Source: Rutstroemia sp. NJR-2017a BVV2 (lineage: Eukaryota > Ascomycota > Leotiomycetes > Helotiales > Rutstroemiaceae). From it: a stretch of DNA of 64,000 bases. A program made the translations under genes and the position numbers. The stretch lies in the NCBI GenBank assembly GCA_002946415.1, contig NJPS01000046.1, forward strand, positions 1,922,001-1,986,000, in the 5' to 3' direction. The notes beneath the pieces were generated by a model. It saw only the letters and a program-made list of their open reading frames with translations. It searched no databases and was not told where the DNA came from. Positions 22,074 through 35,251 of this stretch are shown in pieces; the first letter of the stretch is position 1, and each line of letters starts with the position of its first letter.

Positions 22074-24339
22074 ATGTGGAAGCGTTTGAACGCTCCGAAA
22101 AATGGCGGCGCACGTCAATCTAGCATCAGCGAGCCGGTACTGGTCGAGACGACGATCTATGAGAAATCCTATGGGGCTGCGGGGGGAATAAATGTCGATA
22201 TGGATATCCCGCATTCTGGTCCCCCTCCGCCAAGACCCAAGAGAGACGATGCGCCAAAGGGACTACCACTTCTCCCATTGTAAGTCTTGTGACTTTCCTA
22301 TCGTGAGGTTGGCTTGGGAGTTTGCGGGCAAAAGGAAATTGGGAGGGAGTCATGGTTGTTCAGCTTATGCTTCAGCTCCATGATTTCTCGACTAATCGAT
22401 GTCTCACCCCGGGAAACATATACTGATGTTACTACAGTACTGTAGTTCCTCCTATGCATTCGCGCCAGAATTCTCACAACGATAGACCGGTATCTTCAGT
22501 ATACTCACAGCAATCTCCAAGTGCTTTTCATGACCAATTCCCTTACAATACATACGCGAAACCCATGACTCCTGATACAGCAGATGTCTCTCCGCCGAGT
22601 TCTCCCGAACTTGATGGCCATCGAAGGTATGTTGTGCGATTTATTTGGATACTGAGAGACTTTTGGTTGTACGGCAGATACCAGTCGGGAACTGCTATGT
22701 GTTGTGTGCGGACCATACGTCAACTGCGCTAGTTCGCACGGCGTTCATTCTTTTTTCTACTTGTTGTCTGCGTGGTGGAAACTAACTTCTAGCAAACAGT
22801 AATGCAAATCGATACCAAGATCATGAAGTCTCACCAATCGACGAGATACCGGATGTCTCACGACTCGGATTTGGAAAGACGAGGGAAAATGAGAACTCCG
22901 ACTCTAGATTGAAGCCGCCATCGAGCAGCATTCCAGTCATGAGAAGAGAGAAAAGACGTAATCAAGTTGCCGCCGCCGCTGCAAACCTACTGGCCCGGAA
23001 AGATGCTGGCGATGGGCCGAAGGGTAGAAAGACTGCCGATGTCAGATGGGATCCATATTCTGGCGAACAAACTACAAGTGAAAAGGGAAAACCGCAATCC
23101 GTCAAACCTGGAGAGTTTTCAACACCGGGACATCCGCCAATCGCAAAAATGGGCAACACGTCCATAATAAGCGCAGCTCCAAAACCTCAGATGTCGTTTG
23201 GCGAGCGAGTTCGCAAATTGAAGAATAATTCCCCGATAGAGAAACCGGAGTGGAAAGGAGCAACAGGACGCACCGCAATTGTGCCTACACCTACAGACAA
23301 CTACGATATGCCACCCCTTAAAATACCGCCAAGAAGCGAAAAGCGCATTACCTCGCGCACCAACACCCCTGCATCATCCGTCCAAAGTCCTGCTAGTGAA
23401 ACAAAATCGGCATCATCTTACCTGGATCTACCTGGGACACTCTCTGTCAATGCAGGACAATCATCAGGCGGCCGAAACAGCCCGCAGACCTTTATTGAAC
23501 CATCTCAACTATCTCAATCAGATTATGTATCTCAGGACTTCCAAGACTACACTTCCACGGAGAACCACTACAAACATGCACAGAAGGACTCCACTGGTAC
23601 TATCGAGCGCAATTTCCGCGAAGCTCTCAAGAATTCCTTCCCACCGATCGATCCCAATGAACCTTATGTGCAACCTCCCTCGCGATTCAGCATTTCAACT
23701 AGAGCGACATCTGAAGCCACACAATCTACACGGGCTCCATCCCTGGACCTGACGAATCCAGAAGCCATGCATCCACCCATGCCGATCCAAGCCTACACCA
23801 TGACCACACAAGGCCCCTCCTCAATCCTAAACCGCAAGCGTCCAAAGGTCGCCCCCGACTCTCCCACTCCCTCTTCCAACTCCAAATCTGTCACCAGAAA
23901 AGCAGTCAATTCTTCCAGCCCCATCACCATCAGCATGACCTCCTCGATTGCACCCCCGCCACGCACCACCTCGTTCACATCCACCACCTACAAGAACGCA
24001 AAGTCCCTCCCGAACACCCCTGCCGAAGCGCAGTCCCACGATCTCATCAGTACCCTGGAAGCGAAACTCGAGGCCCTGGCGCATCGGAGACAGAATATCG
24101 AGAGGAGCATCAAGGCGATGACGGAGCTGATGCCCGCGGATAAGATTATTATGACAGAGGAGGTGCGCAGGAAGAGAGAGGTTGAGAAAAAACAGATTGA
24201 GGGGTTGAGAGAGGAGGAGGCGGAGATTAGGAAGGAGGAACATGAGTTGGGGTTGAAGTTGCATAGGGCGTGGAAGAGGAAGGATAAGGATACGGTGTAT
24301 GAGCCGACGGGGCTGTGGGTTAGGAGAGTGACGGGATGA
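22074..24339 (+). CDS. Large disordered protein with C-terminal coiled coil, function unknown
   Basis: Three exons (22074-22279, 22438-22626, 22800-24339) give 644 residues with matching phases. Most of the protein is low-complexity and rich in Ser, Pro, Thr, Asn and Arg, with motifs such as GPPPPRPKRDDAPKGLPLLP and a basic stretch VMRREKRRNQVAAAAANLLA. Residues from about 540 on form a strongly charged predicted coiled coil (LISTLEAKLEALAHRRQNIE and IEGLREEEAEIRKEEHELGL), ending GLWVRRVTG. No catalytic motif, signal peptide or membrane segment is visible. The long exon and a compact C-terminus of conserved character support a real gene. A scaffold or cytoskeletal role is possible but not shown. 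Confidence 0.8.
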
Positions 24340-25449
24340 GTTTGAGATTGGGAGGAGATTGGGAGAGGCTTTTGTGTGTGTAGGATAGTGCTTTTGGGAC
24401 ATGATAGATAGTGAAGTTGAACTGAAAAGGGAGTGGGGAGTTCTTGGATTCTTTTCATCGCATGCGGGCAGCGAGCGCCATATTCTTTTCTTCATTCGTC
24501 GCATAGTATAGGGACGGGACGGGATGGGATACTCGGATAATCAGGGATGTGTGCTGGGTGTATAGGGGATGTAGGAAGATCTGATTAAAATAGAAGAAAG
24601 GATATGTTTCTGTATAAAGTTTTTCTAATTTTCATGTATATGTAGGTATATGTATGCACTTTTTTGATTTTATCACTTGATTTCTGTGCGAGGATGTACT
24701 TGTACGTGTATGTATGTGTATGTATGGATGTGATTATGTATCTACTTGTGATATTGTGATATGATGGGGTAGGGTATGGTGTGTTTGTCTTGCGGTGGTG
24801 AGAGAGTGAGAGAGTGAGAGGGGGGGTGGGGGTATGACAATTTTGCCGTGGGACTTGAGGTTGTATTGTGTGCTGTTTCGACCTGTGGACGTGTGATGAA
24901 ATTGATGGCGGGGTTCCGGGGAACGAGAGGGTATGGGGGGAGGTGAAGGGGATGGATGAATAGGTGGATGGATGGCTTTGGGAGAGGAGTTCGCGGAAGG
25001 GTTCATGGAATGGTGGTCGACGAATTGTGCTGTCATATCATATTATCATTACTAAAGGGGAATGAAGTATCCCAAATAAGTGGTGACAATGTGTGAACAA
25101 TAGGATTGAAAGAAGCAAAACAAGGAAGGTCATGAGGAGGGGGAACCAATGACTGAGTGGTTTTCGTCGGAGTCCAGGATGAAGAATGGAGAGGCTAGAC
25201 TCAGTGAGAAAAGTGCTGCTGCTGTTGTGATGAATTGGGTTGCTTTGATTCCCTAAAGAGCGTGGGTGCTTTAGTTGTCTTCTTCATCTGTATCATGAGG
25301 TTGCGGACAATTCGATCTAAATATATCCCTACTCCGATTCCACTTCCGCGGTGGAAGAACTCCTTTCCCCTCCTTCCCCTCTTTCGTATTTCCCCCCTCC
25401 ATAACCATCTCACCCCCTCCCCAATCCGGAATATTCGCCATTCACCCAC
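24340..25449. other. Intergenic, low-complexity
   Basis: Convergent 3' ends. TATG/TGTA microsatellite-like sequence lies at about 24635-24740 and GAGAGTGA repeats at 24798-24825; the rest is purine-rich with no gene. Confidence 0.5.
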
Positions 25450-26161
25450 CTACTCCTTCTTCCCCTCCCCCTTCTCCCTCTCCAACCTCTCCATCTCCCG
25501 CACACTAACCAGCTTCCCCACCACCAAATACTTCTCCTCAAACCTCTCCTCCCACCCCTTCAGCGCCTCCAATTCCTCCCCGTTCAAATCCTCCAGCGAA
25601 TCCAGCTCAGCCTGCAGATCCTCCGTCAGCATCTCCGGATCAAAACTCCCCTTCGCCAGCCCGCGGCTGGCGTCGCGCCCCGCAAAATTCTCGTACGGCC
25701 CGCCCGGGCCGTAGAAGTTGCGGCCGGAAGAGACGTCGAATACGCGTCCGCGAACGGCGAGGTATACGGGGGTGTTGTTTTGGCCGGAGTAGGGGAGGAG
25801 GGTCGGTGGGGTGAAGGTCTGGAAGATGATGGGGGTGGGGGGTGGGGGCATCGGGACGGCGCGTTTGGGGCGGAGGGTGGTGTAGGTTAGGAGGGCGAGG
25901 AGGGAGAGAAGGAGGAGGTTGAGGGGGGTGGCGAGGGAGGCGCTGGGAGAGGGGTTAGTTGTTGTTGGGGTAGGCTGGGTTGGGGGTGGTGGGTGGAACG
26001 TACACTTCTGCGCCGGCGGGCTTTTGAGCTTCTGTGGTCGCGGACGGATTAGCGGATTAGTTCGATAGGTTTGTGTAGAAGAATCGAAAATTGGTTTGAT
26101 TACAAAGGGAAGAAGACAAAAAAGACGCACCAGCAGCCATTCTCTTCTCAACGTAATCCAT
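25450..26161 (-). CDS. DAP1: DAP1/MAPR-type cytochrome b5-like haem-binding protein
   Basis: Membrane-associated progesterone-receptor family protein; in fungi DAP1 binds haem and supports sterol-pathway cytochromes P450 such as Erg11. Exons (minus) 26131-26161, 26004-26031 and 25450-25942 give 183 residues. The N-terminal MDYVEKRMAAEAQKPAGAEV leads into a transmembrane segment (LNLLLLSLLALLTYTTL). The cytochrome b5-like domain has YSGQNNTPVYLAVRGRVFDV and FYGPGGPYENFAGRDASRGL, with the Tyr haem-ligand region characteristic of MAPRs. A charged helix ends the protein. Orthology to DAP1 rests on this domain layout. The upstream gene ends about 1.1 kb away, so no operon-like link is implied. Confidence 0.88.
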
Positions 26162-26605
26162 CTTGCGATATGTGGTCTCACCAACTTCCAAATCTGTTGC
26201 TTCTTATATTGCGGCTGCCGGGTACTTGTGATTTCCAATCAGTGGCAAGGAACAGTCGCAGAACAGTATTGGATTTCTCGGACTACAATTGTGTGTTTAT
26301 AAAGTCTTTATAATAAGATATGATGCGATGTGAGGAGTAGTGGTGCGAGCAAACAGGGTATATTTTATGTGAAGAAGCTTCGAGCTCGGTGTCCGCGCCT
26401 CGGAAATTGCGGGGATTCCGGGAAGATTAGATAAGATGATTGATTGGTTCACCAGTGGGGTGTACGAATTCATCCAACAACCTAACAGTTGGTTTATATG
26501 ACAGTTTAAACTCGGATCTTTATTTATTCCCTTTCCATTATGCTAATTGATTAACTGAATCCTATTTATATACAATGTGAAAGTAATATGAGAGTATTAT
26601 TCTAC
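26162..26605. other. Spacer between DAP1 5' side and PKS 3' end
   Basis: AT-rich near 26500-26600. No coding signal. Confidence 0.5.
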
Positions 26606-29600
26606 TTAAACCTTCGTCTTAATCTCCTCCTCAATCTGCGTTATTAACAACTCCAATGTTATCTTCTCTCCTAACAACTGCAAAAACGGTATGTCGACTT
26701 TAAACACTTGCCAAACCCACGTTCGGAATTCCGCTGCCAACATACTATCCATTCCATACGCCGTGAGCTTTTTCTCCAGCTCTACTTTCTGCACTGCGAT
26801 TAAGATAAGATTGGAGAACCGCTGTTTCACCAACGCTGTGATAGCTTCATGCAGAGATCCTGCAGCTTCTAGAGCAGTTTCGAGATGGTTGGAGATCTTG
26901 CTTCCGTGGGAGGAGGAAGTAGTCGGTGCTGATGACGATAAGGTCGATGAGAGTAAATTGGCGCGGGGATCGGAGAGAACGATATGATCACCCTCGAAAC
27001 CTTTCTTACGAAGCTCCTTGAGGCCATGTGGCTCAAGACCCGTAAGAATATGGCTACTTGCTGCCCAATCGCCACCAAAACCATCAGTTTTGCCTTGCGA
27101 GCTAAGCGCCAAATCAACAATCTGGATGAGTTCGTCTTCGTTGATAGCTTGGATGCCTTTGCGAAGTAACAACGCTTCGATCTCTGGGTTCTCATGAAGA
27201 TAACCAACTTCTGAGATCATACCAAGACCGAGTGCCGTTGCAGGTAGATTCAACGAGTGACGATAACGTGCGAAGGCGTCCAAGAAATGGTTGGCAGCAC
27301 AGTAGTTCGATTCTGTTGCTGTACCAACAGATCCCGACACGGAAGATGTCATTAGGAAGAAATCAAGGGGGTCAGAAGCCTCCCGGGCGGCGATACTGTT
27401 GTGAAGATTCCATGTGCCGATGACTTTCGGATCCACACCAGTGTGCCACGCCGAGTTGCTCATCGAAGTCCAAAGTGCCTCGGAAAGTCCCATGGCAGCT
27501 TGGATGACGCCTCCGAGAACCCCAGAAATCGAATCTACGGCTTTCTGTACATCTGCAGCATTCACAACATCACCGCGGACGACATCAACTTGCGCACCGG
27601 TTCTTCTCAGGTCTTCTACAAGGTTGCGAGCTGCGGAACGGTCGGTTCCAGAGCGGCCGAGGAAGACGAATTTTCGGGCACCGCGATCGAACATCCATTT
27701 TGCGATGGACTTGCCCAATCCTCCCAGACACCCAACCAGGAGGTAACTCTTCTTGGCAGAAAAGGTGGTTTCGTATTTGAAGGGAAGTATCTATGCAAAT
27801 CAGAAAGGACTTTAATTTTCAAAAGCTAAGAAAGACTCACCTTGATGCGAGATTCGGCATTCTCAAACGAGACCGCAATCTTCCCCATGCGGTCTTTCAG
27901 CGAAAAGTACCGGAAAGCATCCGTAACTTCCGAAACGTCGAAAACTTTAAGCGGCTGTATTGACTGGATTTGACCTTCTCGGTAAAGCTTCATAGTCTCT
28001 TTAAGTAGTCTGAGAAACGCTTTGGTTAGTTTCTTGCTGCGATCATCCAGGCTCAGATGTGCTTACCTTGCCCAAATTGCCTGCACTTTGGGATTATTGC
28101 TGTAATACAAACCAGACAAGTCAAAGGCCGTGAAAGTAGCATTTTTGAGGAAATTCCTCATGTCAAGATGTCCCGCATCGAAGATGTCTTTCTTCCCAAC
28201 CTCGACGAAACGTCCGAATTCGGCACATGCCTTCCAACTGTCATGAAGAAGATCACCAGTGAGAGAATTGAGAACAACATCAACACCTCTTCCGTCGGTA
28301 GCAGCCAAGATCCCGTCCAAGAAAGACGAATCTCGTGAGTTGAAGATGTGAGAAGGCTCAAGACCAAAGGTGTTGATTAAGTATTCGCGCTTTGCTTGGC
28401 TTCCGACAGTGACGAAGATCTGGTCAAGTTAGCAACTGTCCTGAGGGCGAAAATTTCCTAACGCAACTCACCTCTGCACCAGCGAGTTTTGCGATCTGAA
28501 TGGCTGCGATACCAAGCCCACCAGCACCAGAATGGATGAGAACCGTCTATCCAGGCGTTAGTAAAATTCCCTAAAGGGGACGAAAAAGACATACTTCTCC
28601 CGCCTGGATCTGTGCTCGATCGTGCAAGGCGTAAATGGCAGTAGAAAAAGCTACGCCCAAAGTTGATACGGTGTTGAAATCTTCCCCATCTTCCAGCTTG
28701 ACGCAAGCCCAATGGGGGGCTCGTCCCACCAATCTGAAGTCGTTGGGCGCCATTACCACAACTCTGTCTCCGACGGCCACGTTGTTGACAGATGAACCAG
28801 CAGACCTTACAACACCGCTGTACTCCAAAGCGCAAGTACCATTTTTGGTTTCAGTCTTGCCGCTTAAGACATAGATATCCTAGAGCCGGTGTCAATATCA
28901 GGGTGATCATTATGGTCTTTTGCACATACCTTTGCATTCAACCCAACGGACTTCACTTCGATCTCAACATCCGTGTCAGGTAGAGGTTCTTGGTGAATCT
29001 CTTGCTTGAACGTCAGAGTGTCAAATTGTCCAATATTCTGAATGACAAGTCGAGCATCACGCGCATCTTTCAGCGCCGCTTCTCCGACTATACGTCCCTG
29101 CTTCTGCTGGAATTTCTGGTTAAGGTCCTCATCAGGAACAAATCTACTGACATGAATTACACCATTTCGCTGGAGGAATTCATAGTCAATTGAAGATTCA
29201 TCTTGGTGAAGGATGTCTATGATTTGCTTCGCTGTCGTGGTCGTTGAGGAAGCACCGTCGATGTCCAAGATGAAAAATTTCAAGGATGGCTGCTCCAACA
29301 TGAGTGCTCTTGAAAATCCGTTCACGAGCCCTGTCTCTGGGTTTTTGCAATCCATAAAGTTTGCGTTGGTGAGCCAAACGATATTTGCGGCGTTGTCGGT
29401 GATGATCTTGAGTTTTGACATCTCGGTCTCGTTCACAGTAGAAAGAAGATTCTTCTGTGTTTCGGCGGTCAAAATGACAGTGCTTTTTGACGGAATGTTG
29501 CTCGAGGCGACTTCAGAGAGTGTGATATGCGTAACAATCACAGAATTCTCCAGGCCTGTTAAAGCTTCTGAAATAGTCGTTCCCAGGTCACTTATAGTAT

Positions 29601-32600
29601 GCTCAACCTGTAAGAAGTGAAAGTCAGAAATTAATCCATTTTTGGGGGAACGAAATTCGGTATCCGAAATTCCGAATCGAGCACAAATGACTTACTACAA
29701 CAGCTTGGTGAATACTGGTAGACTTATGGTCTTCATTCGCTTTTCTGCGGGCAAGAACAATGCAGGAGTTGTCGTCTATTTGGGACGTCCTGATATCGAA
29801 GTCATTCACGGTGTGCAGGTCCGAATTAGTGCTTCGAGACACAGCTAGAACTAGACCAGTCGATGACAAGAACCTAGCAATGGCATCTAGTCTAATTCCC
29901 AAAGTTGATTCAGCATTCTCGGTCTTAATTCACGTTAGCGTATAACATCACAAGCAGAATAAGAAGGACTAACCTCTGGGAGAATGATAAGATCAAAGGT
30001 ATCTGTTGCCACGTATGGGGTCCATTCTTCTACCTCGGCAGATGATGGAACTTTTACGGGCTTCGCAACGGCTATGCCCCCTTCGATCAACTTGCCGATC
30101 GTAAAAGATTGATGTCGAGGAAATGCGGTAGTGGATCGAAGCAAATCTAGACAAGACTGTGTGAAATCTGGGTGTTGACCACCGCCAAGCTCGAGTATCC
30201 GCAAGGTAGGAGTTTTGTGAGTGATGAGATCGAGAGCACTGAGAACTTTGAGCAGCGCGCCATCTTGAGTAGCTATTCCATTGTTCGCAGACAATACTGA
30301 ACTTGTGAGAGCTGACGACAAAGCCTCGGCATCTGGAAGTCCCAGCCCATTGATGTCCGGCTTCCACAAGACTCGCAAGATCGGATGACGCTCGACGAAG
30401 CCATTGTTATTGACTGCACCTTCGTAGGCGACCATGCGAATTCCACTCATTTGTGCATATACATATCCTTCGCTGTTGTAAAGCTCCGCAAATATATTCG
30501 TTTGTCCAGAGCCTCTCGGTTCAGACTTTGCATTTATAAAGCATTGCTCAGGCTGGCCTTGGACAGCTGAAGCTCGGACTGTGATACTCTCAATCATCAC
30601 AGGTATTTGTCCTCGCAGACTTCCGATCAGACCACCTGCAGTGGATATGATGCCGGCCTGAAGCATTGCATCAGCGGTTATGGGATGGATGTAATACCGA
30701 TCGTCTTTCTCTTCCGCATCGGGTGCCGCTTGAAGGTAGGGTACATCAGCAATTACATGACGATGTAATTTATCTCGATGTACTTGGAGCTTCTTGATTG
30801 ACTGGAACTCAGGACCAAAGTTAAGGCCTTCCTTGATCAGCTTCCCGTACCAGTTACGCACAGCATTGGGTTCCATGGATCCTTCAGCGAACTTGAGTTG
30901 TTTCTCTAGCACGTCTCTCGAAACTGTGCGTCTGATCAACCCTGTGGCGTGAACAACAGGAATGTTGTCCTGTATAGAAGTTATCTCGAAGCTCAACCAG
31001 TTTTTTGATTTACTGGTGTGAGAAAGAGCTTGAGGCCGTAAAGTAGTAAACAATTCAACACCAGGGCTAGTCGGGTTTGGCGACAGTGTAAGCGCAGCAA
31101 GAATATTGACATGTCTGAGTTCGATGGATTCATGTAGTTTCAGATGTTTTCCATGGATTTGAGACACAGCTTCAATGGCCATCCCAGTAAACGCAGCGGC
31201 AGGGAACACTATTTGTTGGTCCAATTTGTGGTCTTCTAGCCAAGGAATATCCTTCACATGAAGAACATTTCGCCATAAACGATCGGTCAGGTTTCCGCCT
31301 CCGATCAAGGATCCTAAGAGCTCATGACGTGGATACTCCCTGTGGCGGAATTCCAGACTGGCCCGGCTCTCGTTCCATAGCAGCTGGTCGTAAGTCCACT
31401 GATAAGTCGGCAAGTCTTTAACCATGACTCCCGCCGCGGTGACGTCTCTATGACGCTCCCCAGATTGTAAGGAGTTGATTTTCTCAAAAGAAATTTCAGC
31501 TCCACTAAGGAACAGTTGGCCCATTAGTTTCAACAAGCTAGTTGAGGAATCTTCTCCTCTGTAAAGGGCACTGTAGTATGGGAGATCAGCTTCGCTTATT
31601 CCTAGCCTTGTCCGAATTTGATTAATCGGGAGTTTGAGAGCTGCGTGTGGTCCCAATTCGATGAGCTGAAATTTGCGTCCACTTTGGAGAACTTGGAGAG
31701 CCTGTGAGAATAGGACAGGACATTCAAGGTTTGCTCGCCAGTAACTGGAGTTCGCCGCTGATGCCATAGCCTTGCCGGTCACCGAAGAAATGAATAAAGG
31801 ACTTTCTGGAAGAGGTGATATAGCATGTGTCAGGTCGAGAACACTATTGATAAGGTCTTCATATTCTTGTCCGACTGATTTCACGTGATGGGAGTGATAG
31901 GCTCGTCCACCGGTGATGAGCTTTCGCGTGAAGGTATTGTTGGCGCCCAATGTCGACATCATGATATCAGCCGCATCTGAATCTCCACTCATTGTGATGC
32001 TCACGGGAGAGTTCACACAAGCGACGGTTAGTTTGCCTTCGAGACCTGCCTTCTTGATCTCTTCAGTGCCTTCTTCTTGAGAGAGTCCGACGGCCATCAT
32101 TTGACCGGTGGCTGGCAGTTTCCCAACGGCATATCCACGGTAGTAAGCAATGACGATAGCTTGCTCAGCTGTCAGGTAATTTGCAGCATAAGCTGCTGCA
32201 ATCTCGCCTACTTCGGTGTTAATGGCATAAGTACGAACGAGTGAGAAGCTTACCTGAGGAATGGCCGACAACTCCCTCTGGTTTGATGCCCCAATGCGCT
32301 AGAACATCAATGATCGCGATCTGTATAGCAGTGCAAGCTGGTTGGGAGTGAGTCACTTCGTTTATTTGACTGTCCTCAGCTGGTTCGCTCAATACATCTA
32401 AAAGTACAGAATCAGCAGCTTGAAACCGATCTTCTGGGCCTATAGGTACCTAAAAGTTTCCAGGATGGTGGGTGAGGCAGCTTTTGTAGAATAGCATCCA
32501 TCTTTTGGATACTCAAACGTGCCACTGGGAATTGCTCAATTAAGCCTTTACCCATTTCAGCCCATTGGGCTCCTTGGCCCGTAAAAACAAAAGCAAATAG

Positions 32601-34610
32601 ACTATCCGTGCGATTGTTCTGAGACGCTGTCTTCGTCTGAAGCTCTTCGCTGCGCAAGTTCTGCGCCAGTTTTCCTTGACGGGCTATAATAAAACCACGA
32701 ACAGGTAGTTTAGACCGTCTTTTGCTGAGGGTATACGCAAGGTCTGCTATATTGAGATAGTCGGCTCTTAACCCTGAGACACGACTCAATAACGATTCGG
32801 GATTTGAGGCTGAGAATGGTAGCAGAAAAGCCTTGTCAGTTAATGAAAGAACTTCAGTCGAAATAGAGCTTTTTTTATGGTCTGCTGGGAGAAATGCATC
32901 CGCAGCTTCAAGGACCACATGAGCATTTGATCCTCCATAACCGAAGGAATTCTACAAGCCAAGCTGGTCAGCAAACCCCATCAAACAACTGAAAGAAATA
33001 CTTACTACTCCTATCCTACATGGGCTTCCATTGTCTAAAAATGGGGTGTTTCTAGTGACGATCTCAATGTTCCATTCACTCGTCTTGATCTTTTGGTTTA
33101 TAGTCTTAACGCCAATAGTTGGTGGGATCAGACCAGTTTCCAAGGCGAGTGTCGCCTTGATGATGCCCGATATGCCACTTGCGGCTTCGCTGTGCCCTAG
33201 ACTTGGTTTGATCTACAAAGGTCATAGTCAGATGGGTATTCCTCATTTCTTGGGATGTCACTCACTCCTCCAATAAGTAACGGTGAATCCTTTGGTCTGT
33301 CTGCAAATGCGCGTGACAAAGCTTCAACCTCGATAGGATCACCTACTAGAGTACCCGTACCATGGCACTCTACGTAGGCGGTATTGCTGAGACTTAATCC
33401 AGCAACCGCGTGGGCCTTTCGGATCACGGCTTCCTGGGCCCTGGCACTGGGAAGTGAGATTCCTTGGGTTTTCCCGTTTCTGAAGCAATGTTAGTAATTA
33501 TGGCTGGCCGAAGACAAACTGTAGAAAACTCACGTGTTTATTGCAGATGCCCTTATCACGGAACGGATAGGATCACGATCGCGGATGGCGTCGCTCAGAC
33601 GTTTCACGAACAAGGCACCAATACCATCAGCTCTAGCATACCCATCCGCAGAAGAATCGAATGTATGGCATGTTGATGTGTTGGATAATACACCGGCTTT
33701 CATGGTTGCCATATGCTGCTCCGGTAGTTGAACAAGGTTTGCACCCGCGACTACCGCAGCATCACACTCGCGATTCCTCAAAGCCATCACGGCTGTATGC
33801 AGACTAACGAGGGAAGAAGAGCACGCAGTATCGATGACCATACTGCATGTAGTTAGTTAGATGTTCTAAAGTTACGTGCATTTTTCTCCTACCTTGGCCC
33901 TTGTAGATTGAAGACATGATTAACACGGTTGGCGAGGATAGTTGTTCCCATACCAGTAGCCGTGTAACGATGGAAATACTCGGGATCTCGGCCTTGCATC
34001 ATCAAGAAATCCATGGTGAAATTTCCCACGTAACAACCAGTGTTTGATCCCGACATGTCCTCGAGAGTAACACCAGCACTCTCAAAGCATTCAAAAACAA
34101 CCTCTAGGAGCTTTCTCTGCTGAGGGTCCATATAGGTGGCCTCCAAATTGTTGATGCCAAAGAAAGTATTCTCAAAGTTACGAATATCATCCTTCAAGAA
34201 ATACCCGCCTTTGGTGTCCCTACAGATGATTAGGCCGTACCGCATCAAACGAGAGGTATTTCACTTACATGCTGCCAGGTCGGTCACCGCCCTTAGGATG
34301 ATAGAACGCGTCTATATTCCATCGATCAGCTGGCAAGTCACATTGCCCTGATCGACCATTCACAAGCATCTCCCATAACTGACTGGGAGAGTTGACATCT
34401 CCAGGCAGTTTACATGCTTTATTCATCAGCTATGTTCAAATACTGGAAGTTAACAGCGTAAAAGAGAGTCATACACATCCCAATAATGGCAATTGGCTCC
34501 ACTGAATCATCTTCCGGGTGCTCCGTCGGTATCCATGTTGGCTGAGCATCTCCATCGACGAGAACATAGCGACTTGATGACCTGCTAGTATCTGTCGATT
34601 TCGAAGGCAT
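26606..34610 (-). CDS. Highly reducing type I polyketide synthase (KS-AT-DH-psiMT-ER-KR-ACP)
   Basis: Iterative HR-PKS making a reduced polyketide from malonyl-CoA; about fifteen introns and roughly 2,350-2,400 residues. [16 protein letters not shown] (Cys), [14 protein letters not shown] (His) and [12 protein letters not shown] (His). [18 protein letters not shown] and [13 protein letters not shown], whose nucleophile motif is rebuilt across the intron near 32212-32257. [20 protein letters not shown] (His) and [14 protein letters not shown] (Asp). A short [14 protein letters not shown] segment is all that resembles a methyltransferase and looks vestigial. [12 protein letters not shown] and the NADPH-binding [35 protein letters not shown] and [31 protein letters not shown] with the phosphopantetheine Ser. 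There is no TE or reductase after the ACP. No frame break was seen. Divergent from the SDR at 35252. Confidence 0.93.
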
Positions 34611-35251
34611 TTCTACGCATGTGGGTCGGAAATGTTCCCAATGCCGATAAAATACAAGTCTTTAATGGTAGATGAAAAGCTGGTGTAACATTGGTGGTTT
34701 ATGGTTCGTGGACATTTATATCATTTCTGGCGTTCAAGCGATAGTCTGGGCCACCATCCCATGTTACAAAAGTAGCAGGAGAAGTCTCTCGATAAGGCCT
34801 AACACATAATCGAATTAGCTTGGGGCGTTTTGGCCACCGTAACATCTAGTGTACCCCCCATGTGGGCGTGGGGCACAGGGTCAGGTCGCCAGAGCATTCA
34901 ATCATCCCGGAGATCCTCTGAAGCTCAATGTCTTGAGACTAGCCAGAACGAGTATTAGGCTCTTGTTTCTTCTATTGCTTTGTAGTCGGTCAAGCCGCTC
35001 TCTTTTCATCACACATCGCACTGATATGCCTCCACTTAGGTGGCATTGTACGGATAATCGGCCAGGGTTACTAGCAGGGAGCTCAGGCATATAAAAGAAT
35101 CATTTGTAATTAGTTGCGCAGTTCTTAGTTTTGAGGCTAAGATTGAACCTTTATTGAGCCTCTGACCCAAACGAATGCAGTAGTCACCCAAATCATCGCA
35201 ATCATATAAATTTCTGGAAATTCATCAAACATCTTACAGTAATCTCAAATT
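34611..35251. promoter_or_regulatory. Divergent promoter of the PKS and first SDR
   Basis: A 641-bp shared upstream region. It contains a C/G-rich stretch near 34850-34880, including GTGGGG that fits the CreA-type consensus SYGGRG; this is a weak motif and proves nothing alone. No ORF. Confidence 0.45.

Noticed and set aside
23827..24504. 225-codon minus-strand ORF
   Set aside because: Antisense to the exon of the disordered coiled-coil protein; composition is unlike protein.
24635..24830. Tandem TATG/GAGAGTGA sequence considered as a CRISPR or centromere-like repeat
   Set aside because: Simple microsatellite; no conserved repeat-spacer pattern.
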